Part shown: positions 44,901-57,283 of the stretch, one piece after another
How the letters are laid out: each line of letters starts with the position of its first letter
Position numbering within the stretch: position 1 is the stretch's first letter
Notes under the pieces: model-generated
What the model was told of the DNA's origin: nothing
Database searches by the model: none
What the model saw: the letters and a program-made list of their open reading frames with translations, nothing else
Translations under genes and position numbers: made by a program
Assembly: GCF_002105155.1 (NCBI RefSeq)
Contig: NW_019029040.1
Location: forward strand, 173,092 to 237,091
Origin: Lobosporangium transversale
Taxonomy: Eukaryota > Mortierellomycota > Mortierellomycetes > Mortierellales > Mortierellaceae
Direction of reading: 5' to 3'
DNA: 64,000 nucleotides

Positions 44901-47676
44901 CCGCCGTGGCTCAAAGATCGCTCGTGCCAGACTGTACTCCAGAAGAGAGCGGTGGATAAAGCGATGCTGGATGCCCGTGCGACTCAGCGGAGAAGCCTCA
45001 CGGAGAAGGTATCTTCCACTCTCTCTACTAAAATACTCCTCTTTCCATGTTCCCCTGTGTTTGAATGGAGAGTAGTTCACCACTGGATTGCCATCTTGAT
45101 GTTTATATATTGCAGTAGCCAGGTCTGCCAGATACCTGATCCCATTCTCTGCGAACCCTTCATCTGATAGTGTCAGAAACATTTTTCTGTCTCCCGGCTC
45201 CAATGTCTCACCTAGCCGTTTCTTGCCTCGCTCCAGCCACTGCTCCACAAATTGGTCATATAATGAGATGCGCTTGATTTGTGTGTTGGTGGCATCTTGG
45301 CTTGGGTCAACCATCCGAGGTAATACCTCCAATGATAGAGTTAACAGGAATGGATTCTTCACAAGTTCATGTAGACTAGGCACCATCTTTAATGCGCGCT
45401 TGTAATTTTCTACAGGCCAAAGCGGATCCATAGCTGCAACATACTGCTCAACATAGTCATCGATCTGGGATTCATTGAAGGGTACGATCATAGCCTCTGC
45501 GAATAAAGCAGTATCTGTCTGGTAGTTACGGTCTACAGGTTGGAAACGATCTCGGTAGTCAGATCCAAGGTACTCACTACGACAGTTGATCACCATCTGG
45601 GATTTCCATTCACCGGGCTGGTTCAACCGGTTGGTCACATACAAGTTGCTGGTCTGCTTGCTCTCATCGTATCCATCGCAAATCAAGATGAGTGATCGGG
45701 CTGTCTTCAGCTCCTTTATCTGTGGCTCGGAGAAGTCATATTTTCGAAGTTGCTTTGCCACTAAGTCTCCTTCTGGACTGTCGATAGCTGCCAGATTGAT
45801 ATACAGTGGGATCCGGCCGTGTTTCTTCCTATAGACCTCCCACAAACTGCGCTCCAGTGCACGATTGAATGTCGATTTACCTATTCCTGAATCACCTTGG
45901 ACTAGCAACACCTTTTGATCACTGTCCAAGAACTCTTTAGCCTTGTCCATCAACAAGAATAGATCTTCATTTTGCGCCTGAGGGCTTGCTTTGGCGTACT
46001 GTGGGATATAGAAGCTTCGGTCATCCCTGTCCTTCATCCGCTGTCTCCTGAGTTGTCGTAAACTGTTCTCAACATCAGGCTTATTCTGTACACGGTCTAG
46101 CAATGACGGGGATGCGGGCGAAGGGAGAGAGATAATGAGAGGATACTGATGCTCAGGTGACTGTAAACAATTACTGTAGAACCACTGTTTGTTGGTATCT
46201 CCATCACCAGCAAGTTCCCTTAGAAGTGGCGCTGCGACTAGAGACAACGCATGGCAAATGTGTAAGGATCCTTGCTTTCTCTTAATATAGATGTAAAGGA
46301 TCAGACACCATGTTTACTTACTTTGCGGGCCATTCTCTGATGAGGATACCAGTCTCTTCAGTATAGTGAGGATCCATTGTTTGATATGTACATGATGACC
46401 CCAGTCATTGTCATTCCTGTAAATCTCACCAAGGAAAGCAACGGCGCCTTGACGAACATCCATAGTCCACTTTGTGTCAGTTGCAAGCTGTCCCAGCCGC
46501 TGGCATAATCCCCATTGGAATGCTGGGTCTCTTCGGCAAGGTACCTCACACACAAGAGTCTTGAGCTTAGCGAGTTCCTTTGCTTGAATGAATGAATCAA
46601 TTCCACGCAATGCTGGATACCATGCTGTCTTGCGACTAAAGCTGCAACCCTCTTGCATACACTCCAGGAATGTCTCTCCGTCCCCGTGGATTGATGTTGC
46701 TCCCTTGTACAGACGCAAACTCGTGTTGATTACATCATTTACTGATGGGAGCTTCCTTTGAATATGGCCTAGTTCATTCACGAAAGCATTCATATCTACA
46801 TTTTTGACAGCGCTCACTGCTCCAAACACTCCATGGAATACAACTGTTGTACGTCTCAACATCGCCTGTATTGGGGTTTCGTCATCAGGGATATATTCCA
46901 ATGCTTGAAAAGCATAAGCTGCATGGTAGATCAGATAAGGATCTGAGCTACTTTTTAGTTCTTTAAGATATACTGACAATGGTTCATGGAGCTGCTCTCG
47001 CCTCAGACCTTTAACTTGATTGGTGACCATGGCATCGAGGACGTGCGAGATGGTGGTAGACAGGCGATAGAGATGATTGCCAGATTGGTTATGAGTCTTC
47101 TTGAGGCGAGTACTGAGGATATCGAGGATTTTGACGAGATCGTCCGAGTCGAGGTATCCAGGTGGAGCACACTGCATCAACTGAGCCAAGCCTTCCAGCA
47201 AATGGGTGTCCAACAGGATGTTCTGGCTTATCCCGTTAGTAAGGGCCATGAGCACTGTCCTGAATTGATTAGGGTTAAGGACTGGAGCCAGAGATACAAC
47301 CTCAGCGACAGTAGCTTCTGCCTTGATCCCATCGCTGATGAACATTGCAATCATATCTGATACTAGGTTGCGCAGTCGCTCTTGCTCGTCATGGTCGTTC
47401 GAGATGGCCAAAACCCACTGTTGTTCATGATCATTAAGGTCTGTGATCGGGTTAAGAGCAGTCGGAAGTAGTTTGAGACAATAGACGAGCTGAACAACAT
47501 CATCGAAGTGTTCGTCTAGATCTGGCAAGCTGTATCTAATGATTGTTGGGGCGATATCGTACTCGAATATTTTGTCCGGAATGACTGCAACACTGTATGC
47601 TGTGGCTTCTACCTCTTCGATTACATTCATCCTGGTATTGGTGTAACGTCTTCCTTGTTTACTATAGATGCTAAGA

Positions 47677-47727
<51 letters not shown>

Positions 47728-48122
47728 TTACTACTATAGCTATAGATAGAACCAACAAGTGACGGTGATCCTTGAAGGACGATGTTCTCTTGAGTATAAC
47801 CCCATTTTCCTGCTTTCCTTTCACAGCATCGAGTACCATCCAAATGACCCAGGCGTTCAAATGATCGTCCAAGCTTACGGTAGGCTGTAGCGACTCTCTG
47901 ACACAATGCCTTGTCTTCATCACGAGTTGAAGAGACGAGAGTCTTTCTCACAGATCGATGGATCCGAGAGAGAGTGGTGACTGCATCCAGACATATCTCC
48001 AAGACAATATTGTCGTCATCATCGTGGTCTATTCTCCGAACATCCTCAATATAAATGTTGAAAAGCTTCAAAGCCTTGGATGGTGAGAGAATGCTTCGTG
48101 AAGTATATATACTATTAAACAT
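41982..48122 (-). CDS. STAND receptor: helical N-terminus, NACHT NTPase, pentapeptide repeats, WD40 repeats
   Basis: Exons are 48122-46322 and 46237-41982, giving 2,018 residues. An alternative acceptor about 27 bases earlier would add nine residues. The first 600 residues are mainly alpha-helical, with a (Ser-Asn)n stretch near 140-160. The NACHT has Walker A GDSGIGKST (about 715-723), Walker B LILICDGYDES (about 783-793) and a downstream NPFLLTL segment. Pentapeptide repeats of the A(D/N)Lxx type follow (EADLRGIQIPGADLSHG, AQLQGADLRKTNLRNC). About 16 WD40 units of the form SPDGxxIAS...VRLWD then run to near the C-terminus, enough for two propellers. Fungal NACHT-WD40 proteins act in non-self recognition and programmed cell death (HET-E is the model). 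The ligand is presumably sensed by the WD repeats. No HET or other death domain is recognised. Confidence 0.88.
47677..47729. repeat. 6-bp coding repeat (Ser-Asn)n
   Basis: GCTGTT-type units on the plus strand encode alternating Ser and Asn in the N-terminal domain of the STAND protein. Length change in steps of six keeps the frame. Confidence 0.9.
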
Positions 48123-48773
48123 GGCTGCTACTCTTATCTACTTTCCCCTCCCGGTGATCTATTCATTTCAATAAAAAGAAGAGTCATTTAAGGATGAGAG
48201 TGCTACTCCAATTAAAAAACCATATTATTCATTTTTTTTTTTTAACAAGATTCAGTATAAATACTTGTATGTATGATCGAAGGATCGAGATGGGAGCCGA
48301 GAATAAGGGAGACTGCCCTGTGAACGAAAGATGTTACTACGTGGGAAAGAGAGAGGGAAAGAAGAAAGAAAGTAGGGGTGAAAAAACAAAAAAAAAACAA
48401 ATAAATGGCATTAAGAGTAAATTAGAAAGTAGGAGGAGCCCATTTGCTGTGAAAAGAAGGTTTACTGATTTACTAAAGCATCGCTGCACTAGTTTTGAAA
48501 AAAAAAAAAGAGCATTTGATTTGTCCTCGGAGTACATGTGTACATTGTCCATGTTTAATTTTCAGGATAGTCACCGATTCACCTGATCGTTGGGCGTTTG
48601 GTTTGTGATTATGTAAATAACATGGGCGGGGGAGGAGGAGCTGCGGACGTCACTTTCGGTCGCACATTCCACTGCCTACATTCAAATAGAGCTCCGAGAA
48701 TCGAATAGCAATAATACACGTTTTGTAATGTTTTAAAAAAATAAAATAAGGTTCGCCATACCATCCTTCATAG

Positions 48774-48804
<31 letters not shown>

Positions 48805-48932
48805 GGTCAGATGACTAGCTACAAACATCGTGAAATTGTTGGTTGATAGTTCAAAGTACACGACCTTGTAGTATAACTATCGATCTTAGGGACAGGGCAA
48901 ATGAACATTGACAGTTCTAGAAATAACTTTGA

Positions 48933-48964
<32 letters not shown>

Positions 48965-49478
48965 CAGCGATACATGGTGACGACCATCGTTAGGCAACTC
49001 ATGAGCTTATGATGCATCTGCACTCTCCGATAGCCGTATCAAAATTAATAAAGGGCTTGGTAGCCCACAAGGCCAGATTAAGAGGATATATTCGTGTATG
49101 AGGACATTTCAATTTCTTTTTTTTTTTTTTTTTTTTTTTTTTTTGATCGTGGAGTCTACCCATCTTTTAGCATTATTCTACGCTGGCATGCACAAATAAA
49201 GTGATAAAATTACACATTCCTATACCCATTCGCACCGAGTGCAACGGTTAGAGAGAAAAAGACGTGGTTCACTGTTCTGACTTTCTTTGTCAAATAAAAA
49301 GGGATAAAGATTGCTTATCGTAGTAAACCTGTTAGAGTTCAGTACAGTTCTGGTCCTAACCAGATCCACTGAATGCAGCGGTAGCATAGGTGGCGCTAGG
49401 TCCTATTCTTCAATAAACGTCTTCTATTTCCAGGTCCCGAGGTCCAAAGTTGCAAGCCCATAGTCATGGTGATAAGGT

Positions 49479-49513
<35 letters not shown>

Positions 49514-49733
49514 GATACAGTGATCAGCACTTTTGGATATTCCCATTCTGGTCTCCTTACCTCAGTCCACTACCAGGTACAAGCAAGGTGTTTCTTCCGT
49601 TCCACTGATGCCTTTGCTTCGACAAGGCCACTGAGGTTCTTGTACTATGGCTGTATGTTTGAAGGAGATTTTTTTCTTTATGGAATTTTCGGTCAGGGTT
49701 GGTGTGTGGCTAGGAAAGAAAGTAGAGTCTGAT

Positions 49734-49766
<33 letters not shown>

Positions 49767-51216
49767 GTGTCTAGCCTTCAACATCTGCCACATGTTACTG
49801 AAGTATAACTCTGGATATTACCTGTTTATCTTTGAATGTGTCTTGACAACCTGACCATGTTAGAGAGGAATCGAGACCCATAGTTAAGATCTAAGATCAG
49901 GATTACTCTTCATCCTCTGTTGAAAGGAAACATCAAGGATAATCAATGAGTATCTCCAAGCAGTAAAAAAAAATAGAAATAAAAATAAAATACGAAAAAA
50001 TTGTGAAGTCAATTATTGACTGGGATACGCCTAAGAAAAATTAAATTAACAATGTCCCTGATGGAGACGCGTTATCCAAGAATCCAAAATAAGGCCAATA
50101 CTTGTTTTAGAGTTGAGATAAAAGCTATAGAGTTCCCCAGCTGTTTCTATTAGTTCATATATATATATACAAGTAGTTTTCCTTTCGCGTGATCTTATTA
50201 CTACAGTTATTACAGACTTTTTTTTTATAACCTCTTTGTCGATCTAAAAAAAAAAAAAAAAAAAAAAAAAAAGCCCTTGGACTTTTTGGACACTAGGACA
50301 CTAGGATACATACATTTTATAAATGATTCTAGTCATGATATTAATTCCGAAGGAGATGATTCTCCGGCGGAGGAAGAACAAAAAAAAAAAAAAGGTCTAA
50401 GGTGGATCAGACCACAAACTTTATTCCTCCAACGGAATTGAAGAAGGGGTTCAGGTTTATATTATAGCCGTAAACAGATAGACCAATACAAGGTTAAGAT
50501 AAAACTCATTGCCAAGGAAGTTGATCGGACCTTTAGTTCATAAAATACGTTAATAAAAAAAAAAAAAAAAAAAAAAGTAAAACGTGTTTCTAAAGGAGAG
50601 GTGCCATGCCAAGAAAACGCCTTGAGAAAAAAAAAAAAAAAAAAAAAAGACAGGAGGATGGCATGACATAATATATACATACTATACTCTGATCTAGGAA
50701 AGCTTAATAATGAGATACAACAGATAAAGAAAATGTAGCGCCACGAAAAAAAAAAAAAAAAAATTGGCAACAGCCCACGGATCACATAGCATCACATCGG
50801 GCAATGGGGGTTAAAACGAGTGTCCAATGCGTGGATGGATAAACAAATAACAAATAAGATTTAGATGATGCCACCAATTTAACCTAGTGGTTAAAGATGG
50901 TATCCTATATTAAAATAAAAGCGATATATATATTTTACATTTATTATTTTTGCTATGCTCTGTCTGTTTGTCTGTAATAGAGCCTCTTGGCGTTTAAGCC
51001 TTGGCATTCATTACAAAGCACATGGTCCCTTTTTTTTGATATTTCCGAACTTGATCCAGCGGAGAGAATAGAGGATGTCCAATTGATTTCGTCCATGAGC
51101 ATCAAAGACCGACCTACAGTAATGCAATTTTTTTAAAAAAAAGTTTTTTTTTACATTTGAGGGGGGAAAAAAAAGCCGATTTATTGCCTCGTGTCGATTT
51201 TCAAAAGAAAGTCTCA
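48123..51216. other. Gene-free, homopolymer-dense region
   Basis: At least nine A or T tracts of about 18-31 nt occur in 3 kb, near 48774-48801, 48931-48960, 49118-49144, 49481-49511, 49735-49765, 50247-50272, 50555-50576, 50626-50648 and 50745-50762. Almost all A tracts end in A-G or are followed by G. I find no intact gene. A 70-codon plus-strand frame at 49520-49732 shows no family feature. Sequence before 51,217 is the upstream side of a small gene. Confidence 0.45.
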
Positions 51217-51743
51217 ATGCTCCACGTATTCATTAGTCTTGTTCAAAACAATGCGCACGGGCAAGCAGCAGCCCTCTCTCCCTCTGCTTATTCTCTAATT
51301 GCATCAAAAAGAGCGTAGATTATAGCCTTTACTATTTACTTATTCACTTTATTTTTTTTTTCTCACGAGCTTAGTCCTGGGAGTTTCCGGTAACAATAAA
51401 AGGATTGATGATACACAGGGTGACGAAGGTTATTGGCATAGGGTTGATAATGTGGACAGAACAGCCCAGGCCATCCACGGTCAGAGAGTGTTTACTAACA
51501 ATATACAGCAGATCCTAGGCATTCGCTACATTGTATTCACAACTGCTACACCTTGGAAAGAAGGTGAGGATGAACTGAAGAATGAAAATAAAGGAAAGAA
51601 AAAAAAATCTTCCTCCCAATTGGATCTTGGCGAAGGTGGTCTTTAATTTCCTAAGAACAATAGGAAAGTTTAACGTTAGATGCTATCATTTAGGCAATGC
51701 AATTATAACGACGGAGCAGATGGAGCAGCAGATAGAGCAATAG
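51217..51743 (+). CDS. Small conserved-looking protein of unknown function, 3 exons
   Basis: Exons are 51217-51314, 51370-51563 and 51694-51743, giving 113 residues with closed phases. It opens MLHVFISLVQNNAHG. The middle contains GDEGYWHRVDNVDRTAQAIH and NNIQQILGIRYIVFTTATPW. It ends IITTEQMEQQIEQ. The composition is that of a globular alpha/beta protein, without low complexity, which is unusual here and argues for a real gene. The first donor (GTAGAT) is weak and the acceptor is GAG, so exon 1 is the least certain part. I do not recognise the family. There is no signal peptide or membrane segment. Confidence 0.5.
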
Positions 51744-52648
51744 AGTCGATCGACTGATTTTCTAGGTACCACTCAGCTGACTACAATAGATTTTTTAAAA
51801 TGGAGTCGTGTGGGCTTTTGTTTTTTTTTTATTTTTTTATTTGTTATTTTATGTTTTAAAGAGGAGCCAAGTATTGGATATATTGCCAAGTGCATACTGT
51901 ATCTCGGTGTGTGTATTCCAGGGTGATGAAGGGGATCTTGCGGGGATGCAGACACGCGTTGTTGATGGATCTTACTTTCAACTTTTTTTTTTTTATTCAT
52001 GTAATTTATAATTAGTATAAATAGTATACATACACAAGATGGCGGATAATTTTTATATAAATACATCAACAGAGTTGCTTGATCATCTTCTAACCTCAAC
52101 GACCAAATCCCATTGCAGAAAGTAGATCATCCTCTCACTTTCTTTTTCTTTTTCCTTTTTCCTTTGATCCCTTCTTGTATAAGGCTCTTTTTTTTTTCTT
52201 TTTTTTTTTTCCTACTTTATTTTTATTTTCTTTTCGTCCTAAACTTCTCCCCAAAGTTCATATAGATATCATCTTCCTCCAAAGATTCAAATAAGGGGAA
52301 AAAACAAACCTTTCACACTTTCCGTTACTTCAACTTTTCGCATATATATATTTTTTTTCTTCTCCTCTCCGCCCCTGCATTCTACATTTCTCTTTCTTTT
52401 TTCTTTCCTTCCATCAATCCCTGAACTCCCCCCCCCCCCACCCTTCACTTCTCTTGCTTTCCTCACTCTCATTTTACGCTCTACAAAACATTCCTTCTCT
52501 TTCAATCTCAGGAACGATCCTCTTTATCTCTTCGCCTTCTATATATTCACATCACAAAAAAAAAAAATCGATTTATCACTTTATGAACAAAAAAACGATA
52601 AAATACATACAACCATAATATATACATCTATACATATACACATTTACA
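51744..52648. other. Spacer and pyrimidine-rich promoter of the arrestin-like gene
   Basis: From about 52,130 to 52,560 the plus strand is strongly C/T-rich, with T tracts and a run of ten C at 52430-52439. It then becomes A-rich just before the ATG, a common fungal promoter-to-leader pattern. No gene is seen. Confidence 0.5.
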
Positions 52649-55615
52649 ATGTCTGCTCATAAGAATACTCCTTCCTCCTCCGATCCAAAATTCAAATCAC
52701 TTACAATCCATATTGCCACGGATCATGTTGGCCCCCATGGCATGCCTCTTGTCTATGGCTCTACACCAGACAAGCTTGGAGTTATCAAGGGCACAGTCAA
52801 GTTCGCAACCAACTATGATTGTCGTGGTCGTGATATTGTCATCATGTACGAAGCAAAAGCAGAGGCCCAATGGACAGGTAAAGGAGGAAATAAAATAAAG
52901 TATAAAAAAAATGACGAAAAAAATAAAAAAAATAAAAAACAGGTTGGGCACTTTGAATTACAAAAAAAAAAAAAAAATCGGGCCTGCTTTTTATCCACGG
53001 GTATTAGATGATGCCCCATGATACTGCTCTCTCTTTCTCTCTTCTCTCTCTTTCTCTCTCTTTCGTATATATCACTTGATTCTTCTCTTATTTACTAATA
53101 TTCATTTCTACTTTTTTGACTTTCATCCACACTCTGCGCAACGCGCATGCTTGTTGCATTTTCTCCGATTTGTTTGTTTCCCTCATCACTTTTAATAGCA
53201 TTAGAAAACAAAAAAGTTGTTAACCATCATACGGAAGAGATTCTAGGTCACCAAATCTGGCATTTCCCACTTGAGCATACCAAGCCTGGAGGATTTACAG
53301 TAATTGCTGGTGATTATGAAAAAGAGTTTGAAGTCCCTCTGATCCACCCTTTGGCCCTGACCAGACCATCAACCCCATTACTGCCTGGTTCTGTCAAGGC
53401 ACCATTCGGCTCTACCGCAACACATATAGCACCTGTTCCTCAATCCCCAGCTCTGTTGCTACCATCCAGCAGTTATAGTCCTAATGCAAAGATAAAATAC
53501 ACCATCCGTGCCATCCTTCACAGACCATTCCCCTGTATCAGTGACATTGAAGCCTCGCAGGAAGTTTGGGTATTACAATCCTGCTTAGCCCCTGCTTCAC
53601 CACCATCTCCGCCAAAATCCCCCTTGCATTCCCCTGCATCACCTCGTTCGCCACACTATCCTAACAAGGAGGAAAGAAACAATGGGATTGAGAAGGCTAC
53701 TGATCAACCATCACCATCACCCGATCTCCAGACACAATCATCGAAACAATCATCCCCAGCCTCATCTGTCCTGACATCCCCATTCAATTCTCTGACCGTG
53801 CCTACGAAGGCTATCAAATCGGCCCTCAATATGCTCCCGACTATTGATCTCTCGCGTCCAAAACAACTGCTGAGCTTCTCGATCCCCCCATTGTCGCCCA
53901 AACCTAACCCGCCACCTTCTCCTCCCGCAACGGACAGAGAAAAGGCCTCGACCGAAGGCTCGAATGGTGATGCAAAGGCTAGTAGTTTGGTTGCATCTCC
54001 GACTGCAGAGGTGTCACGACCCCAAAACTCTGTACTACCATTGTCCCCTAGCACATCTGTTTCGTCGTCATCATCACGATATGACGAACCCGAGTCTGAG
54101 GATTCGATATCGGATGATGAGAATTCGGCCAACTATACAGGAGTGTGGGAGCCCTTTGGGATGGCTTACTCTTGCTCGATCCCTTCAGAAACAGTGCATC
54201 TTGGACAGACCGTTCCTCTGACGATCCGGTTCAAGCCAAATAGGCGTAATCATCGAAGGAGACATGATGGGAAGTCTAACAAGTTTGGATCTGGATCGAC
54301 AGCGGATCAGGAGAGCAGTGGCAATGGTTCGGCTCTACCATCGAATGATTCGACGTTCCCCCAAGGACCGCGGTTTGTGGTCAAGAAGGGGATTGTGAGG
54401 GTGGTTGAGCACACGTTACTTCGGGAGGTCACGGTGTTGCCGACGACACCCAAGCTGAAGAAGTTGTCATCGCCAAAGTCCACGAGCTCATTAAGGTCTC
54501 CTAGGATGAGTCAAGAGTCCGTTGGCACGAAAAAGCAGCGACATCAACAGCAGCAGCAGGAGCAACCAGGACAGCTACATAATCAACAAGATGGACAATC
54601 CGTTACTTATGAGCAACCGACGACAACGACAACGGCTGAGGATGGAGGGGCCAATAAATTGGGGACGAAAGCGGGGTTGAATAAGAAGTCGAGTCTACCA
54701 CAGATGTATCAGGAGAAGACGTATAATGGAAGCCATTCTCATCTGTATGATCTCTTACAGGATGAGGCCCGTCAACCTCATCAACAACACTCCAGGTATC
54801 TTTCAAGCAAGGAGTTGACGACGCAACACCAACAGGAACAGCAACAACAACAACAGCAGCAGCAGTCTCGGCAGAATGAATCTCTGGAAACTAGACGCAA
54901 CTTTTTTTTCAAGCCAAAGCGACATAGCGTAGACTTTACTCTTCAACAAAAGTATGAGCGCTCTTCTCGGGAAGGACAAAACAATAACAATAGTATCAAC
55001 GTTAGCAAAAATCATTCGGGTTCGAATTCGAATGCTCGGATTATCAATAGCATTGAGGCAAAGTTTAAGACGGATGTAGTGACACTTTATTTGACTATGC
55101 ACCTGCAGAAGCGAGAGAGACAATACCAGCGCAGTCTTTACAGAGCAACAGTAAAGGATGAAGGCAAAGGAAAGCATGCAGAGGGATTGTCTGAAGAAGA
55201 AGATAATGAAGATGAAGATGAAGATGAGGATGAAGATGAAGATGAAAATGTTCGAGAGCGTCGACATCAGGAACGTTGTTCAGATCTGGAGAGAGGAATA
55301 TGGCAGACAACGGTTCCGATACGACTTCCGGGTCCTGCTGAACTAGCGACGTTTACGGAGACGAAGCATATTGCCAAAAGACATAAGCTCCAATTGATTC
55401 TTCTGTGTGGACTGGTTCAACAGGATGGAGAGGTAGCCGTTCCGGCGAACATCACTCCACCTGGAGTGAACAAAGAGTTTAGACTTGAGAGTAAGTTTTT
55501 GAACAACAATAACAACAAACATCAGCTAATGGACTTGCCAGCCAATCAAGCAAGAGTTTTTTGCTTTTTTTTTTTTGTCTTGTCCCTTTTTTTCTGTTTG
55601 CATCTTCCTCTCTCT

Positions 55616-55647
<32 letters not shown>

Positions 55648-55767
55648 CTCTTTCTTCATCAAGCGTTAATGGAATTGAATCTTTATAATTAATTCTAATT
55701 TTTTTTTTCTTTTTTTTTCCTTGTTATAGTGGATCTTCATGTCACTGGACCTCGTGCACCTTTGTAA
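52649..55767 (+). CDS. Alpha-arrestin-like protein, 3 exons
   Basis: Exons are 52649-52877, 53205-55490 and 55730-55767, giving 850 residues. Exon 1 opens MSAHKNTPSSSDPK and carries the first arrestin strands, including GVIKGTVKFATNYDCRGRDI. Exon 2 continues with HFPLEHTKPGGFTVIAGDYE and the strand KIKYTIRAILHRPF, completing an arrestin N-like half by about residue 190. A disordered insertion of some 190 residues rich in S and P (PPSPPKSPLHSP) follows. Then comes a second half with SIPSETVHLGQTVPLTIRFK, FVVKKGIVRVVEHTLLREVT, a polyQ linker, basic loops and an acidic DEDEDEDEDE block. The last exon gives DLHVTGPRAPL. Alpha-arrestins adapt Rsp5-type ubiquitin ligases to membrane transporters for endocytosis. 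No PPxY motif is obvious to me. Both introns hold homopolymer runs. Confidence 0.75.
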
Positions 55768-55855
55768 AAAGCAAATCTTGACTGGTTGCACACCACATAC
55801 AATATATATTTATACATTTACATATAATATATACACACATTTATATATACAGTAT

Positions 55856-57283
55856 TTATATCCATTTGAGATGGAGGGATCGAGATAAAAACAATAAAAA
55901 AAGCATTGTTACACTAAAACGTAAATAATACATCTTGATTGACGCGATGTGATATGTATAGACATAGTAGACATTGATTGACATATAGATATTGATATAG
56001 ATCGATATACACCCAAGGATGTGTGTCCCACATTCGTCCGGCGGCATATATTTTGCAGGTCGTTTTTGCTCTCTTGTCTGCGACTCACAGACCCTTGCGA
56101 TGTTCTCAGCACCAACAGCATCTCGATCAAAGTATGCTTTACAATTTCGACAGTACTTGGATCGAAAAGGAACATTCTCCAATATACTGTCGCAGTGAGG
56201 CCGTGGACACTTGGCAGATGTGTAGTATTCATGACAACCTGCAATGGGGTAGTCTAGAGATTTTGCCTGTTCGAGCCGGATTTAATACTCGTTAAAAAAA
56301 AGACTCAAAAATTAAATGTCATTGATCAAGGGATTTTTTTTTACCTTTTCAACAAGCTTCTTCATCAATATCCCATGCTTCGATACTTGTCCTCGGTTTG
56401 TCTTGAATGATCCTAGTCCAATACAGATCACCGCATTCGTATTGGCATCTCTTCTTCTTCCATTGCTTCCGCCCGCAAGCTTCAGAATTGCCTTGATCAC
56501 ATAATCAACCCATCCGTTCTGTGCTTTTCTATTATCCCAGCTATTCCGAACAAACCACCCGTCATTATAGAAATCGACAAGCGCCCTATATATAGTCTCC
56601 TTATTGTCGTCACTGGTCCCATGCTGCCTGGGTGTCATATTTAACTTCTACATTCTCGAGGAGACGGGATCTCTGCTTCCAGTTGATCTCACGCCGGGGA
56701 CTGGGACTCACCGGGGACAGTGGATTTGTGCTCGATGTACCTTCTTCAGCTGCTTCTTCTCCCTCGTCGCCATCTAAGAATGGTTCATCAACTTCCAGCA
56801 AGTCAATATCGCTGATACCCAGCAAGATATCGTCATCTTCATTTCCGTCGTCGTCTCCATCATCACCACCATCGCCTGCACCATGGCCTGAAGACGAGGA
56901 TCCCTGCTGAGCACTTGAAGAAGCCTGGACTGCTTGAGATCTTTGAGTATCCGAAGGTTGGGCAGCTTGCGAACCTCTACCTCTTTTTTGCTTCGATGTG
57001 TCATAGGCAAGAAGTGTTAGGGTAAGGCCGTTTGTAAAGAACGATGTCCGTAGTTTCCTTCTAGGGCCATCATCAGATTGCAGTCCAACGTCCTTGTATC
57101 CTTTCAAGGAAAACAGCTCCTGCAACAATATCCCCTTGTGGTTAAGGATCTTGTCCTCTGCAGCCCCCTTGGTACTCATGTTTAGTTCCAACGATTGGAC
57201 TATTTCCTCTCGAACTGTTGGGTTAGACCATAATACTCATGAAGACTTTCGCATGACTCCATTGTCCGCTTGGGGGGCCTCAT
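55856..57283 (-). pseudogene. Frameshifted Fanzor/TnpB-like (RuvC, IS605 OrfB-type) nuclease gene
   Basis: Reading on the minus strand, a possible start lies at 57283, with coding segments to about 57210, 57215-56610, 56638-56345 and, after an intron ending in AACAG, 56272 to about 55900. Family marks are TNGLTLTLLAYDT before the RuvC core, FVRNSWDNRKAQNGWVDYVI, GLGSFKTNRGQVSKHG, then GCHEYYTSAKCP starting a zinc ribbon (C-x4-C ... C-x2-C), and the terminal RuvC motif RDAVGAENIA. Two joins need single-base frameshifts (near 57215 and 56625), and no splice sites explain them. A D/E-rich insertion (GDDGDDDGNEDDD) replaces part of the usual middle. Fanzors are RNA-guided eukaryotic relatives of TnpB carried by transposons. 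No terminal repeats were found. Low-quality assembly could mimic the lesions. Confidence 0.65.

Noticed and set aside
49520..49732. 70-codon frame with aromatic-rich sequence
   Set aside because: It begins next to a poly(A) tract, lacks splice or promoter context and shows no known motif.
50878..50905. tRNA-like A box (TTAACCTAGTGGTTAAAG)
   Set aside because: No B box or paired acceptor stem follows at the right distance.
53147..53204. Upstream in-frame ATG for the arrestin-like exon 2
   Set aside because: Exon 1 supplies the first arrestin strands and joins exon 2 in phase at 53205, so this stretch is intron.
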